A stretch of 64,000 nt of DNA from Bacilli bacterium. Lineage in GTDB: Bacteria > Bacillota_I > Bacilli_A > ML615J-28 > CAG-698. Shown in pieces: positions 1 to 8,227 of this stretch. Positions within the stretch are counted from its first letter, which is position 1. Every line of letters starts with the position of its first letter. The translations under genes and the position numbers were made by a program. The stretch spans positions 29,041 through 93,040 of the forward strand of contig CAKJYW010000008.1 in the NCBI GenBank assembly GCA_918272565.1. The letters are read 5' to 3'. The notes beneath the pieces are model-generated. The model did not search any database. It saw only the letters and a program-made list of their open reading frames with translations, and was not told the DNA's origin.

Positions 1-2
1 AT

Positions 3-518
3 AATAGCTACGCAATGGAAAGATTATTTGAACTTGGTGCAAAGTGCGTTGGTGTTTCAATTGAAGCGTCTTTGGGTGAACTAAGTGATATGGTTAATGG
101 CTTCATTAAAAGGCTAGGCGCTAAACCTAATCTATTTATTATGGCATATGGTTATTATGAACTAATGATAACTAAATATTGTATGGTTCAAAAGGCAAAT
201 AATATTGAAAATAAGAATTGTAATCAATGCATTTTAAATAAATATGAATTAGTTGATAGAAAAGATTACCATTTTCCAATAACAAAAGGAGAAGGATGCT
301 ATACTAAAATACTTAATTCTAAGAGAGTTCATTTGCTTCCGAAACTTAATGAAATTAAAGATCTTGGAATTAACAATATTTTGTTAGATTTCTCTATTGA
401 AACTGGTGAAGAAACTTTTGTAATAATTGATATGTATGCTAAAGCCCTAAATGGTGATTTAGACCAAAAGCATTTAGGTGATGTTACATACGGACATTTT
501 AATGAAGGAGTGTATTAA
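3..518 (+). CDS. Peptidase U32 family protein (3' end; 5' part outside window)
   Basis: The frame is open from the left edge (residues Asn-Ser-Tyr-Ala precede the first Met at 15), so this is the C-terminal part of a longer protein. The visible part has the U32 pattern: an 'NSxxxxxLxxLG' segment, then Cys residues in KYC and NCNQC spacing, and a C-terminal 'GHFNEGVY', close to the 'GHFxRGV' end usual in U32/YdcP-like proteins. The family includes collagenase-like peptidases and RNA-modifying hydroxylase enzymes such as RlhA; the substrate cannot be told here. The next gene starts 2 bases after the stop with an AAGGAGTG ribosome site inside this gene, so the two are probably co-transcribed. 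Confidence 0.75.
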   Translation, partial: NSYAMERLFELGAKCVGVSIEASLGELSDMVNGFIKRLGAKPNLFIMAYGYYELMITKYCMVQKANNIENKNCNQCILNKYELVDRKDYHFPITKGEGCYTKILNSKRVHLLPKLNEIKDLGINNILLDFSIETGEETFVIIDMYAKALNGDLDQKHLGDVTYGHFNEGVY

Positions 519-520
519 TT

Positions 521-2989
521 ATGGCTAATAATAAGAAGATAGTTAAAAAAGCTACAAAGAAAGCTGTAAAAAAGGGAATAAAGAAAGCAAAGAAAAATAA
601 AGGACTTGTGGTCTTTTTGGTTGTGCTTGTTTTAATTATTGTTGGAGTTGCTATAGGTGGTTATGTAATTTATAGCCCTAAAGTAAATAGCACAAAAGAA
701 GAAATTAATAAAGTTGCTGAAGCTTTAGAAAACAACTATTTTGCATCACTCAACCTAACAGAGGATATCCTTCTCCCTGAAGATATCAATGGAATTGATA
801 TTAGTTATGAATCTAGCGATAAGAATGTTTTAACTAATGATGGTAAAGTAACTCAACCATTATATTCTGAAGGAGATAAAACTGTTAATTTAACTATTAC
901 CCTATCTCCAAAAAATAAAGATGCTATCTTTAACATCTTTTGGGGTTTCTTAGGAGAAAAGAAGACAGTTAACCTTAGGTTTAAGGTTTTAGCTAAAGGC
1001 GCAAGTAGCGAAGATAAGATAGCTTTAGTAGAAGCAGGATTATTTGTTCCTAGTGAGACTAGTTGTAGCATTGGATTACTAAAAGAAGAACATTTGTTTG
1101 GCGATGTTTCTATTACTTGGACTAGTAGTAATCAAGCTGTTTTAACTAACGATGGAGTAAAAGTTGGAGCTGGTAACACTATACTAAAAGCTACTTTAGA
1201 ATGTGGCAGTGATAAGAAAGAAATATCATTTAATGTAAAAGTTACAGATAGCTTACCTATTTTAGAAGCATTAAATGTATCATTTGATGATTATCCTAAT
1301 TCAACATACGCTTCAACTCTTGAAAGAGATGGTGTAACTTATGTTGGTAGTATCTTTAGCGATGATGATTATCCTAAAGTTATGGAAACTGATCCTGATT
1401 CACTTCTTGAACAAAATGATAGAGTTTTAAGATTTAAATCAACTAGTTCATCTGCTTCATATTTAGTAACAAATAATGCTATTACTAATCCTAAAGAAAT
1501 ATCATTTAGTTATGGACTTTATAAGAGTGATAGCTCAAAAATAAACAAAGATAGTTTTGTTAATGTATATTATTCAGCTGATAACGGAGCTAGTTGGACA
1601 CTACTTGATAATAATAAATTAACTAGCGAATGGGTTGATTATAAAAAAGAATTAACTCTAGAAGGTAATTATTTATTTAAAGTAGAATTTGAAACAACAT
1701 ATTCAGAGTTAAGACTAGATTTAGATGATTTAGTAATAAAAAGAGAATTAAGTGAAGATGATATTAAAGATAGTCTTATTAATTCTTTCTCACCTAAGTT
1801 TAGTTCTAATAAGATATTACCTCAAACAACTAAATATGGTGGAATAGTGACTTGGGCATCAACATCTGCTAATCTTACAAGTTACGGAGTTGTTACTAAG
1901 ACAAAAGATGCGCAAAAAGTAACTCTAACAGCTACAATCTCAGGCTTTGCTAGTCCAATTAAAGTGACTTTTGAAGCACTAATCTCTGGACTTGATTCTG
2001 TTACTCCTGTTGAAGTTATCTTTATTGACTTAGGTAAGTACGGACTTGCGGATTGTGGGGAATCAATTTTGATTAAATATGGTTCACTTGATTTCTTGAT
2101 TGACTGTGGTGATGAGATGAATGCCTCAAATCAAGCAATTCAAGAAGCAATTGATAGCAATAGTGAAGATAAAGTATTAGAATATTTACTAGTTACTCAC
2201 CCAGATAGTGACCATATGGGTGGTGCTCCATTTATTCTAAAGACTTATGAAGTATTAAATATCATTCATTTTAATGGTGATCATACATCTAACCTTTACA
2301 AGAAGTTTGTTCAAAGTGTTGAAGCTGAAGGTGCTTTAGAATGTACTGCACTTGATTCTTATAATAATGTTGGTGAGTGCAAGCGAATTATTGAATTTGG
2401 TCCTGATGTTTATATTGAAATAATCAATACAACTCATTATGAAGGAAAAGAGACTAACACAAGAAGTATCGTTTGTGTATTAAATGCCTATGGTACTAGA
2501 GTGCTTCTTACTGGAGACGCTGATAACGGAAGTGTATCAACACAAGAAACTGATTACATGAATAGTGTTGGTGATATTGATATTTTGAAAGTTGTTCACC
2601 ATGGAACTGCTAATGGTACTACTTTAGATTACTTGAGAGTAATTAATCCAGAAGTAGCTATCATTTGTAATGGTAACTATTTAGGAAATAAACATGGACA
2701 TCCAACACCTGAAGCAATAAATAGAATTTATCAATATGATTCTAATATTCCAATTTATACTATAACTGGTGGAGCATGTAATGAAGTTAAAGAATCAAAG
2801 TCAGCTGCTAGTTACAGATGTGTTGTTGATGATGCGACTGTTGATCGTAATGGAACAATTTATCTAACAATCGATAACAATGGTTATAGCATTAGTAGTG
2901 AATATTATGGAGATAATCCATTAGAATTATCAAGTACAAATTATTGGAAAACTAATCCTTGGAAAGAATACTCTTACCAGGGTAAATAA
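521..2989 (+). CDS. Membrane-anchored protein with Ig-like domains and a ComEC-type metallo-beta-lactamase domain
   Basis: The 822-residue product starts with a very Lys-rich cytoplasmic tail (residues 2-28), followed by one membrane helix (about 29-52), so the rest should lie outside the cell. Two atypical bacterial Ig-like segments carry the 'SSDKNVLTNDGKV' and 'TSSNQAVLTNDGV' type repeat, and a further such segment follows a beta-rich stretch. The C-terminal third (about 505-800) is a metallo-beta-lactamase fold of the ComEC/Rec2 type: THPDSDHMGG metal motif near residue 558, LLTGDAD, and VVHHGTANGT. In ComEC this domain is a nuclease-like domain; here it is separate from any channel domain. 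The role is unknown: a secreted phosphoesterase or nuclease is plausible but inferred. Confidence 0.8.
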   Translation: MANNKKIVKKATKKAVKKGIKKAKKNKGLVVFLVVLVLIIVGVAIGGYVIYSPKVNSTKEEINKVAEALENNYFASLNLTEDILLPEDINGIDISYESSDKNVLTNDGKVTQPLYSEGDKTVNLTITLSPKNKDAIFNIFWGFLGEKKTVNLRFKVLAKGASSEDKIALVEAGLFVPSETSCSIGLLKEEHLFGDVSITWTSSNQAVLTNDGVKVGAGNTILKATLECGSDKKEISFNVKVTDSLPILEALNVSFDDYPNSTYASTLERDGVTYVGSIFSDDDYPKVMETDPDSLLEQNDRVLRFKSTSSSASYLVTNNAITNPKEISFSYGLYKSDSSKINKDSFVNVYYSADNGASWTLLDNNKLTSEWVDYKKELTLEGNYLFKVEFETTYSELRLDLDDLVIKRELSEDDIKDSLINSFSPKFSSNKILPQTTKYGGIVTWASTSANLTSYGVVTKTKDAQKVTLTATISGFASPIKVTFEALISGLDSVTPVEVIFIDLGKYGLADCGESILIKYGSLDFLIDCGDEMNASNQAIQEAIDSNSEDKVLEYLLVTHPDSDHMGGAPFILKTYEVLNIIHFNGDHTSNLYKKFVQSVEAEGALECTALDSYNNVGECKRIIEFGPDVYIEIINTTHYEGKETNTRSIVCVLNAYGTRVLLTGDADNGSVSTQETDYMNSVGDIDILKVVHHGTANGTTLDYLRVINPEVAIICNGNYLGNKHGHPTPEAINRIYQYDSNIPIYTITGGACNEVKESKSAASYRCVVDDATVDRNGTIYLTIDNNGYSISSEYYGDNPLELSSTNYWKTNPWKEYSYQGK
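2944..2972 (+). promoter_or_regulatory. Possible promoter for the tRNA pair, inside the end of the preceding gene
   Basis: TTGGAA at 2944-2949 and AATACT at 2967-2972 are 17 bases apart. This is only a moderate match to a sigma-A promoter, but the tRNA genes have no room for a promoter between 2989 and 3014. Confidence 0.25.
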
Positions 2990-3009
2990 AATGGGATTTA
3001 ATCCCATTT
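2989..3009 (+). other. Perfect 9-bp hairpin between the MBL-domain gene and tRNA-Gln
   Basis: AAATGGGAT (2989-2997) and ATCCCATTT (3001-3009) form a perfect stem with a 3-base loop. It lies just 4 bases before the tRNA-Gln 5' end and lacks a clean T tract. It may be a weak terminator or part of the tRNA precursor leader. Confidence 0.5.
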
Positions 3010-3013
3010 ATTT

Positions 3014-3088
3014 AGGACAATCGCCAAGCGGTTAAGGCAGAGGGCTCTGACCCCTCCATCGTAGGTTCGAATCCTACTTGTCCTGCCA
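3014..3088 (+). tRNA. tRNA-Gln (anticodon CTG)
   Basis: The acceptor arms AGGACAA (3014-3020) and TTGTCCT (3078-3084) pair over 7 bp. The D-arm GCCAAGCGGTTAAGGCA is typical of Gln tRNAs. The anticodon stem GAGGG/CCCTC holds the loop CTCTGAC, giving anticodon CTG. The T-arm is GTAGG-TTCGAAT-CCTAC. The discriminator is G3085 and the CCA end is encoded (3086-3088). Confidence 0.88.
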
Positions 3089-3089
3089 T

Positions 3090-3163
3090 GCACGTATGGT
3101 TTAATGGCAGAATGCTAGCTTCCCAAGCTGAAGGTGCGGGTTCGATTCCCGTTACGTGCTCCA
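3090..3163 (+). tRNA. tRNA-Gly (anticodon CCC)
   Basis: The acceptor arms GCACGTA (3090-3096) and TACGTGC (3153-3159) pair fully. The anticodon loop TTCCCAA gives anticodon CCC, flanked by CTAGC/GCTGA, where the outermost pair is a mismatch. The T-arm GCGGG-TTCGATT-CCCGT is intact and CCA is encoded (3161-3163). It lies 1 base after the preceding tRNA, so both come from one precursor. Confidence 0.85.
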
Positions 3164-3324
3164 TACAAGTTGAATTTACACCCAAAAGTTGTCTTTTTTG
3201 TTCCAATAATTGAAGCAGTGCTTATGGATTTTGTTAATGTTTTAGTTATTACATTGTTTATTAATTTATTCTAAAATAATAAACTGTTAATAGTTTTTAT
3301 GATTATTTGAAAGAAGATGATTAC

Positions 3325-4773
3325 ATGATTTCTTTATTTATATCATTTCTTGTTTTAATAATTGGATATTTAATATATGGAAGACTAGTAGAAAAAGTCT
3401 TTTCTCCTGATGATAGACCTACTCCAGCAATCGCAATTAATGATGGAGTTGACTGTGTTCCTATGAAAACATGGAGAGCAACTCTAGTACAGTTATTAAA
3501 TATTGCGGGGACTGGTCCAATCTTTGGAGCTTTAATGGGTGCTGTTTTTGGACCTGTTGTCTTTTTGTGGATTGTGTTTGGTTCTATTTTAGGTGGAGCA
3601 GTGCATGACTTTATGTCAGGAATGATTAGCTCTAGACACGAAGGAGCTTCAATTGCTGAACTATCTGGAACATATTTAGGAAAAGTAGTTAAGTGGATTA
3701 TGAGAATATTCTCAGTAATCTTACTATTACTTTGTGGAGCTGTATTTGTAACTAGCCCCGCTGGACTACTTGATAAACTAACACCAGATTGGATGAATAG
3801 CACTTTTTGGGCTATTATTATCCTTGTTTATTATTTACTAGCAACTCTATTACCTATTGATAAATTAATTGGTAAACTTTATCCTATTTTTGGTATTCTA
3901 TTAATCACTATGGCTGTTGCGGTAATTGGGGGAATCATTTTTTCTAGCGGCAGGTACACTATTCCAGAAATATCTTTAAAGAATCTACACCCAGAAGGAA
4001 CTCCTATTTGGCCTTATATGTTTATTACTGTTGCGTGTGGAGCCATTTCAGGATTTCATGCAACTCAATCACCGATGGTTGCTAAGTGCATAAAGAAAGA
4101 AAAAGATGGAAGAAAAGTTTTCTATGGTGCAATGATAGCTGAAGCGATGATTGCTTTAGTTTGGGCAGCTGCTGGTGTTGCTTATTATGGGGCAACAGAT
4201 TTACTAAATGAGAGTTTAAAGAGTGGCGCATCAGGAACAGTTTATGAAATATCAACTGGAGTTTTAGGGACAGTTGGAGGGATTTTAGCTGTAGTTGGTG
4301 TTGTTGTTTGTCCAATTACCTCTGGTGATACTGCCTTTAGAAGTGCAAGACTGATTCTGTCAGAGACATTTAAAATAGAACAAAAGAAAATAAGGAATCG
4401 TCTTATTATTACTGTTCCTTTGCTAGCTGTTGGCGGCCTTATTACTTTATTTGCTTTAATTAATGATAATGGCTTTCAAACAATATGGAGATATTTCTCA
4501 TGGAGTAATCAGACTTTAGCAATGATTACCTTATGGGTAGCGACAGCATATTTACTTACTAAAGGTAAATATAAACTAGGTTCTCTAATTACTGCTATCC
4601 CTGCTACATTTATGAGCGCTGTAAGTTTAACTTACATTTTAACTGCAAAAGAAGGATTCCGCCTTCCTATTAAACTTTGTTATATTATTGGAATAGTTGT
4701 AGCGATATTATTATTCATTGGATACATCTTTTTCTTGTTTAAACTTAAATTACTTAAAAAAGAAGAAGAATAA
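3325..4773 (+). CDS. cstA: CstA family transporter (carbon starvation protein A)
   Basis: The 482-residue polytopic membrane protein has CstA family landmarks: 'YGRLVEKVF' in the first helix, 'DGVDCVPMKTW', 'NIAGTGPIFGALMGAVFGP', 'GGAVHDFMSGMISSRHEGASI' and 'GFHATQSPM'. CstA proteins import peptides or pyruvate during carbon limitation; which one applies here is not shown. Its length matches the short form found in Clostridia rather than the roughly 700-residue E. coli protein. I chose the ATG at 3325 because an AAGAAG ribosome site lies about 8 bases upstream; a TTG at 3307 in the same frame lies upstream of that site. It stands alone and ends in a terminator shared with the convergent potassium genes. 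Confidence 0.9.
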   Translation: MISLFISFLVLIIGYLIYGRLVEKVFSPDDRPTPAIAINDGVDCVPMKTWRATLVQLLNIAGTGPIFGALMGAVFGPVVFLWIVFGSILGGAVHDFMSGMISSRHEGASIAELSGTYLGKVVKWIMRIFSVILLLLCGAVFVTSPAGLLDKLTPDWMNSTFWAIIILVYYLLATLLPIDKLIGKLYPIFGILLITMAVAVIGGIIFSSGRYTIPEISLKNLHPEGTPIWPYMFITVACGAISGFHATQSPMVAKCIKKEKDGRKVFYGAMIAEAMIALVWAAAGVAYYGATDLLNESLKSGASGTVYEISTGVLGTVGGILAVVGVVVCPITSGDTAFRSARLILSETFKIEQKKIRNRLIITVPLLAVGGLITLFALINDNGFQTIWRYFSWSNQTLAMITLWVATAYLLTKGKYKLGSLITAIPATFMSAVSLTYILTAKEGFRLPIKLCYIIGIVVAILLFIGYIFFLFKLKLLKKEEE

Positions 4774-4778
4774 AAAAT

Positions 4779-4816
4779 AGCACAGATTCATTTCAGAATG
4801 GATCTGTGCTTTTTTT
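4779..4816. terminator. Bidirectional intrinsic terminator between cstA and the potassium uptake genes
   Basis: AGCACAGATTCATT pairs with AATGGATCTGTGCT (one G.U) around a TCAG loop. A run of seven T follows on the plus strand and an A run precedes it, so it can serve both convergent units. Confidence 0.9.
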
Positions 4817-4817
4817 G

Positions 4818-5471
4818 TTATCTCTTATTTAGTTTTTCCATCTTTAATGGAGATTTGTTTTTACCGAAAATGTATAGATGATCGCCATTATAGAATGTAT
4901 ATTCAGGAGTTGGAAGATTTAAGATGTCATCGTGTTTAACTGCGATGATGTTTACATCGTATTTTTGCCTGATATTTAATTCTTTAATTGATGTACCAAC
5001 CCATTGTTCTGGAACTTCTATTTCAAACATACAATAATCATCATTGATTTGGAAACAATCTAAGATGTTATTGGCACTTGTTTTTAAAGCGATTCGTTTT
5101 GCTGTATCTTTTTCAGGATAAACAATCTCATCTGCTCCAGCCATTGTTAGGAATTTTGCTTGAATATCTGTTGCAGCTTTTGAAATGATATATTTCGCTT
5201 TTAATTCTTTCAAGTTAGAAGTAATCTCTAGTGATGCTTGGAAGTTAGATCCTATTGCCACAACAACTATATCGAAGTTTTTAACACCAAGTTCAATTAG
5301 TGTTTGCTTTTGCATACAGTCACCGATAAATGCATTAGGATAATCTGTTTGCATAAGATTGATAACTGAACTATCTTGGTCAATGATACATACTTCAACT
5401 TTATCGTCTCTTAATTCGTTGGCAAGTTGTTTTCCAAACTCACCCATTCCAATTATTAAAACATTTTTCAT
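4818..5471 (-). CDS. ktrA: KtrA/TrkA-type potassium channel regulatory subunit
   Basis: This 217-residue RCK protein has an N-terminal Rossmann domain (GMGEFGKQLA nucleotide loop at residues 8-17, Asp at the end of the second strand in 'CIIDQD') and a C-terminal RCK_C domain (about 135-215) ending 'YNGDHLYIFG'. It gates the membrane partner in response to ATP/ADP or c-di-AMP in known KtrA/KtrC proteins. The start lies 4 bases after the end of the upstream ktrB-like gene, so the two form an operon. It sits on the cytoplasmic side of the membrane. Confidence 0.9.
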   Translation of the reverse strand: MKNVLIIGMGEFGKQLANELRDDKVEVCIIDQDSSVINLMQTDYPNAFIGDCMQKQTLIELGVKNFDIVVVAIGSNFQASLEITSNLKELKAKYIISKAATDIQAKFLTMAGADEIVYPEKDTAKRIALKTSANNILDCFQINDDYCMFEIEVPEQWVGTSIKELNIRQKYDVNIIAVKHDDILNLPTPEYTFYNGDHLYIFGKNKSPLKMEKLNKR

Positions 5472-5475
5472 AATT

Positions 5476-6822
5476 TTACCCCACTATTATTTTTCCTATT
5501 GGTTCTTGTAAAGCTGTCGCTTTCTTTTCTTTAACAAATACACTTAAAAGGGTAAGTGTTCCAAGTCTTCCCGCATACATTAGTAATATCAAGATAATCT
5601 TAGTAAATAAGTTACCAGCAGCGCTTACTCCACTTGTTAATCCTACAGTACAAACTGCAGATACTACTTCAAAGATGATTTGTTCAAATGTGAAGTTATC
5701 AAAAGTTGTGATAAGAAGAGATGCAAATAGTACTAAGATAATAAATGATATTAAAAGTGCACTTGATTGTCTAATAACACTATTTGATATTTGTTTTTTG
5801 AATAATACAACGTCTTTTTGACCTCTCATTTGAGAAACTAAGTTTGCTATTACTACAACAAATGTTGTGACTTTAAGTCCACCAGCAGTAGAACCACTGT
5901 TTCCTCCGATTGCCATCAAGATGACAGTTAGGATTTTACCTGAACTTGTAAGTTCATTTACATCAAGTGAATAGAAGCCTGCTGTTCTTGGTGTGACTGA
6001 AAGGAAGAAGGCGTTAACAATTTTATCTTTAATATTCATGTCTATAAAGTGTCCGCTTGTACCAATCTTAGTAAATTCAAATAGTAAGAATAGAAGTGCA
6101 GGGACAACGATTATAATTAGATTGAACACTAATACAATCTTACTATGAAGTTTTAATCTTTTGAATTTAAACTTTGAATCGATTAAGTCGTTCCATAGAA
6201 TAAAGCCTGATCCACCAATTACTATTAATGCCATTATTACAATAAGTAGCCAATGGTTAGTATTCATTGGGGCAAGTGAATCTCCAAAGACATCAAATCC
6301 CGCATTACAGAAAGCTGAGATTGAGTGGAAGATTCCATAGAAGATGGCTTTATCACCATAAGTTGGAGAAATGATTAAATAAATTAGATATGCTCCGATT
6401 CCTTCAAATAGCACAGTTCCCACAACAATTATAATGATTAATTTCTTTACTTCACTAATCGTATATGATCCAGATGACTGAATCATGATTGTTTGATTGT
6501 AAATAGAAATCTTTTTACCAATCATCATAAAGAGTAGGGTGACGATTGTCATAAAGCCTAATCCACCGATTTGAATAAGTGAAATTATTACAATTTTACC
6601 AAACAAAGTAAAATGCTCTAAAGTGTTTACTACTGTTAAGCCGGTAACGCAAACAGCAGATGTTGCGGTGAATATGGCTTCAATGAAGGTGGTTTTCCCA
6701 GTATTTGATGCAAATGGCATTAGTAATAAAATTGTTCCTATTGCAATTGTAATCAAATAACCAAGTGATAAAACTTTAACGGGAGACATATTTTTTTTGA
6801 TTTTTATGTCTTTTTTACTCAT
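5476..6822 (-). CDS. ktrB: KtrB/TrkH-type potassium transporter subunit
   Basis: The 448-residue membrane protein has the four pore-loop repeats of the Trk/Ktr/HKT family, each with a central Gly: 'SAVCVTGLTVV', 'SAFCNAGFD', 'GGNSGSTAGGLK' and 'SAVCTVGLTSG'. It should be the ion-conducting dimer subunit for K+ (often Na+-coupled). The size fits KtrB (about 445) better than TrkH (about 480). Reverse-strand AGAGGGGAG lies just upstream of the start. It leads the operon with the regulatory subunit downstream. Confidence 0.92.
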   Translation of the reverse strand: MSKKDIKIKKNMSPVKVLSLGYLITIAIGTILLLMPFASNTGKTTFIEAIFTATSAVCVTGLTVVNTLEHFTLFGKIVIISLIQIGGLGFMTIVTLLFMMIGKKISIYNQTIMIQSSGSYTISEVKKLIIIIVVGTVLFEGIGAYLIYLIISPTYGDKAIFYGIFHSISAFCNAGFDVFGDSLAPMNTNHWLLIVIMALIVIGGSGFILWNDLIDSKFKFKRLKLHSKIVLVFNLIIIVVPALLFLLFEFTKIGTSGHFIDMNIKDKIVNAFFLSVTPRTAGFYSLDVNELTSSGKILTVILMAIGGNSGSTAGGLKVTTFVVVIANLVSQMRGQKDVVLFKKQISNSVIRQSSALLISFIILVLFASLLITTFDNFTFEQIIFEVVSAVCTVGLTSGVSAAGNLFTKIILILLMYAGRLGTLTLLSVFVKEKKATALQEPIGKIIVG

Positions 6823-6845
6823 TGATACTCCCCTCTAATGTAAAT

Positions 6846-6854
6846 ATTATACCA
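6846..6854 (-). promoter_or_regulatory. Extended -10 promoter of the potassium uptake operon
   Basis: On the minus strand the bases read TGGTATAAT, a TG-N extended -10 element with a consensus hexamer, about 24 bases upstream of the start codon. No clear -35 element is seen. Confidence 0.6.
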
Positions 6855-6915
6855 CTTTTTAGTTAAAAATAAAATATAAAATGGTGCCTCTAGAACTTGT
6901 TTTTATAAAAAAGCA

Positions 6916-6944
6916 TTGATAAAATTGTAGTTTTCCTTTATATT
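6916..6944 (+). promoter_or_regulatory. Sigma-A promoter of the methionine sulfoxide reductase gene
   Basis: TTGATA (6916-6921) and TATATT (6939-6944) are spaced by 17 bases. ATGAGG then provides a ribosome site before the ATG at 6966. Confidence 0.7.
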
Positions 6945-6965
6945 ATTAATAGAAATGAGGATTAT

Positions 6966-7415
6966 ATGGATTATAAAGATTTAAAGACGGTAATTGAAGC
7001 GCTTATTGCTGACGCTAAATATGAAGTATCAATGTTATCAAACGTTAGTGCTGTTTTATACCAAGAATTAGAAGATATTAATTGGGTAGGCTTTTATTAT
7101 TTAAATGATAAAGAATTGTTCTTGGGACCATTCCAAGGAAAGGTTGCTTGTAGCATATTGCCTTATGGTAAAGGGGTTTGTTGGAAAGCGGTACTAGATA
7201 AGGAGACTATAGTAGTAGATAACGTCCATGAATTTGAAACACACATTGCCTGTGATGCTGATTCTAATTCAGAAATTGTTATTCCAATTTTAAAAGAAGG
7301 TGAAATCTATTTAGTGCTTGATATTGATAGCCCTAAACTAAATAGATTTAAAGAAGATGATAAGTGCGGTTTAGAAGAAATTGCGCTACTTATCAATAAA
7401 TGTTTAGATAAATAA
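6966..7415 (+). CDS. msrC: GAF-domain free methionine-(R)-sulfoxide reductase
   Basis: The 149-residue protein is a single GAF domain of the fRMsr family, which reduces free methionine-R-sulfoxide using thioredoxin. The family core 'NWVGFY', 'LGPFQGKVAC', 'GKGVC' and 'HIACDADSNSEIVIP' is present, including three Cys residues at the positions used for catalysis and resolving in characterised members. It is a soluble cytoplasmic repair enzyme, transcribed alone from its own promoter and followed by a terminator. Confidence 0.88.
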   Translation: MDYKDLKTVIEALIADAKYEVSMLSNVSAVLYQELEDINWVGFYYLNDKELFLGPFQGKVACSILPYGKGVCWKAVLDKETIVVDNVHEFETHIACDADSNSEIVIPILKEGEIYLVLDIDSPKLNRFKEDDKCGLEEIALLINKCLDK

Positions 7416-7445
7416 AAAATCACTTCTAAGTAGAAGTGATTTTTT
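7416..7445. terminator. Bidirectional terminator between msrC and mntP
   Basis: AAAATCACTTCT (7416-7427) pairs perfectly with AGAAGTGATTTT (7432-7443) around AAGT. Runs of T on both strands fit two convergent genes. Confidence 0.85.
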
Positions 7446-8097
7446 ATATATTGAAATAATGTGAAAGTAGAATCCAAATTCCTAAAAGGATTAAAATTGA
7501 GCCACCAATTATTCCAGTGATTTCAAATTTGCCTTTTAATAATTTACTGATTTGTCTAGCTAAAAAGATTCCAATTAGGCACATAAAGAATGTGATTACC
7601 ATAATAATTGAAGCATGTAGCCAAATTGTTGATGGGGTAGAAAATGTCTCTCCACTAGCGTTAGTGTTATTAAAAGCAACACCAGTAGCTAAGGCGTCGA
7701 TTGCGGTTGCTACTCCCATTATTAATACTTCTTTAACGGAGAAGAACTTGTCACTTTTTTCTTCGGCTTCTAGCTTTGCTTCTTTTAAGGCTTCTATTAT
7801 CATTTTGATTCCTAAGAAAAGGAGAAGTGTAAAAGAAAGCCAGCTAACAGTAGTATCTAGAATGTGTCCAAATTTGCTACTAGCTTCGTTTCCAACAACA
7901 ATTCTAGCTAAATGGATTAAGAAGTAACCTATTATTGGAAATAGGGCTTGGAAGAAACCATATGTAAAAGCGATGAACACGGATTTCTTTTTATTTAGAT
8001 CTTTAAATGTTAATCCTTCGGTGATGCTTACCATAAAGGCATCCATTGATAAGGCAAAACCAAAGAGGATTACTTCAATTATTATTTCTAGTGTCAT
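7444..8097 (-). CDS. mntP: MntP-family manganese efflux pump
   Basis: The 217-residue protein has six predicted membrane helices in two inverted halves. The half-site motifs 'ALSMDAF' (residues 15-21) and 'ATAIDALATGVAF' carry the paired Asp residues needed in MntP. The C-terminus 'GGSILILLGIWIL' is also characteristic. It should export Mn2+. GAGG before the start is the ribosome site. The start faces away from arcA, so their promoters share a 97-base region in which I see no manganese riboswitch. Confidence 0.88.
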   Translation of the reverse strand: MTLEIIIEVILFGFALSMDAFMVSITEGLTFKDLNKKKSVFIAFTYGFFQALFPIIGYFLIHLARIVVGNEASSKFGHILDTTVSWLSFTLLLFLGIKMIIEALKEAKLEAEEKSDKFFSVKEVLIMGVATAIDALATGVAFNNTNASGETFSTPSTIWLHASIIMVITFFMCLIGIFLARQISKLLKGKFEITGIIGGSILILLGIWILLSHYFNI

Positions 8098-8174
8098 AAT
8101 TTACCTCATATGCACCCATATAAGTTAACACAAACAGTGAATTATTTCAACGATAAAATAAAAAATATTTATTA

Positions 8175-8203
8175 TTGTAAAAGAGTGATAATAAATGTAT
8201 AAT
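8175..8203 (+). promoter_or_regulatory. Promoter of the arginine deiminase operon
   Basis: TTGTAA (8175-8180) and consensus TATAAT (8198-8203) are 17 bases apart. The -10 overlaps an in-frame ATG at 8195, which excludes that ATG as the start. Confidence 0.75.
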
Positions 8204-8227
8204 ATGATAGGGAAAAAAGGTGACAAC

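Noticed and set aside
3307..3324. TTG start for the CstA gene
   Set aside because: The ribosome site lies between it and the ATG at 3325, and the extra residues are not family-like.
8098..8194. Manganese (yybP-ykoY) riboswitch upstream of mntP
   Set aside because: The 97-base divergent region lacks room and visible paired elements for it.
8195..8227. Longer N-terminus for arginine deiminase beginning at the ATG at 8195
   Set aside because: That ATG overlaps the promoter -10 and lies upstream of the AAAGGTG site; the 407-residue form beginning at 8228 has family length.
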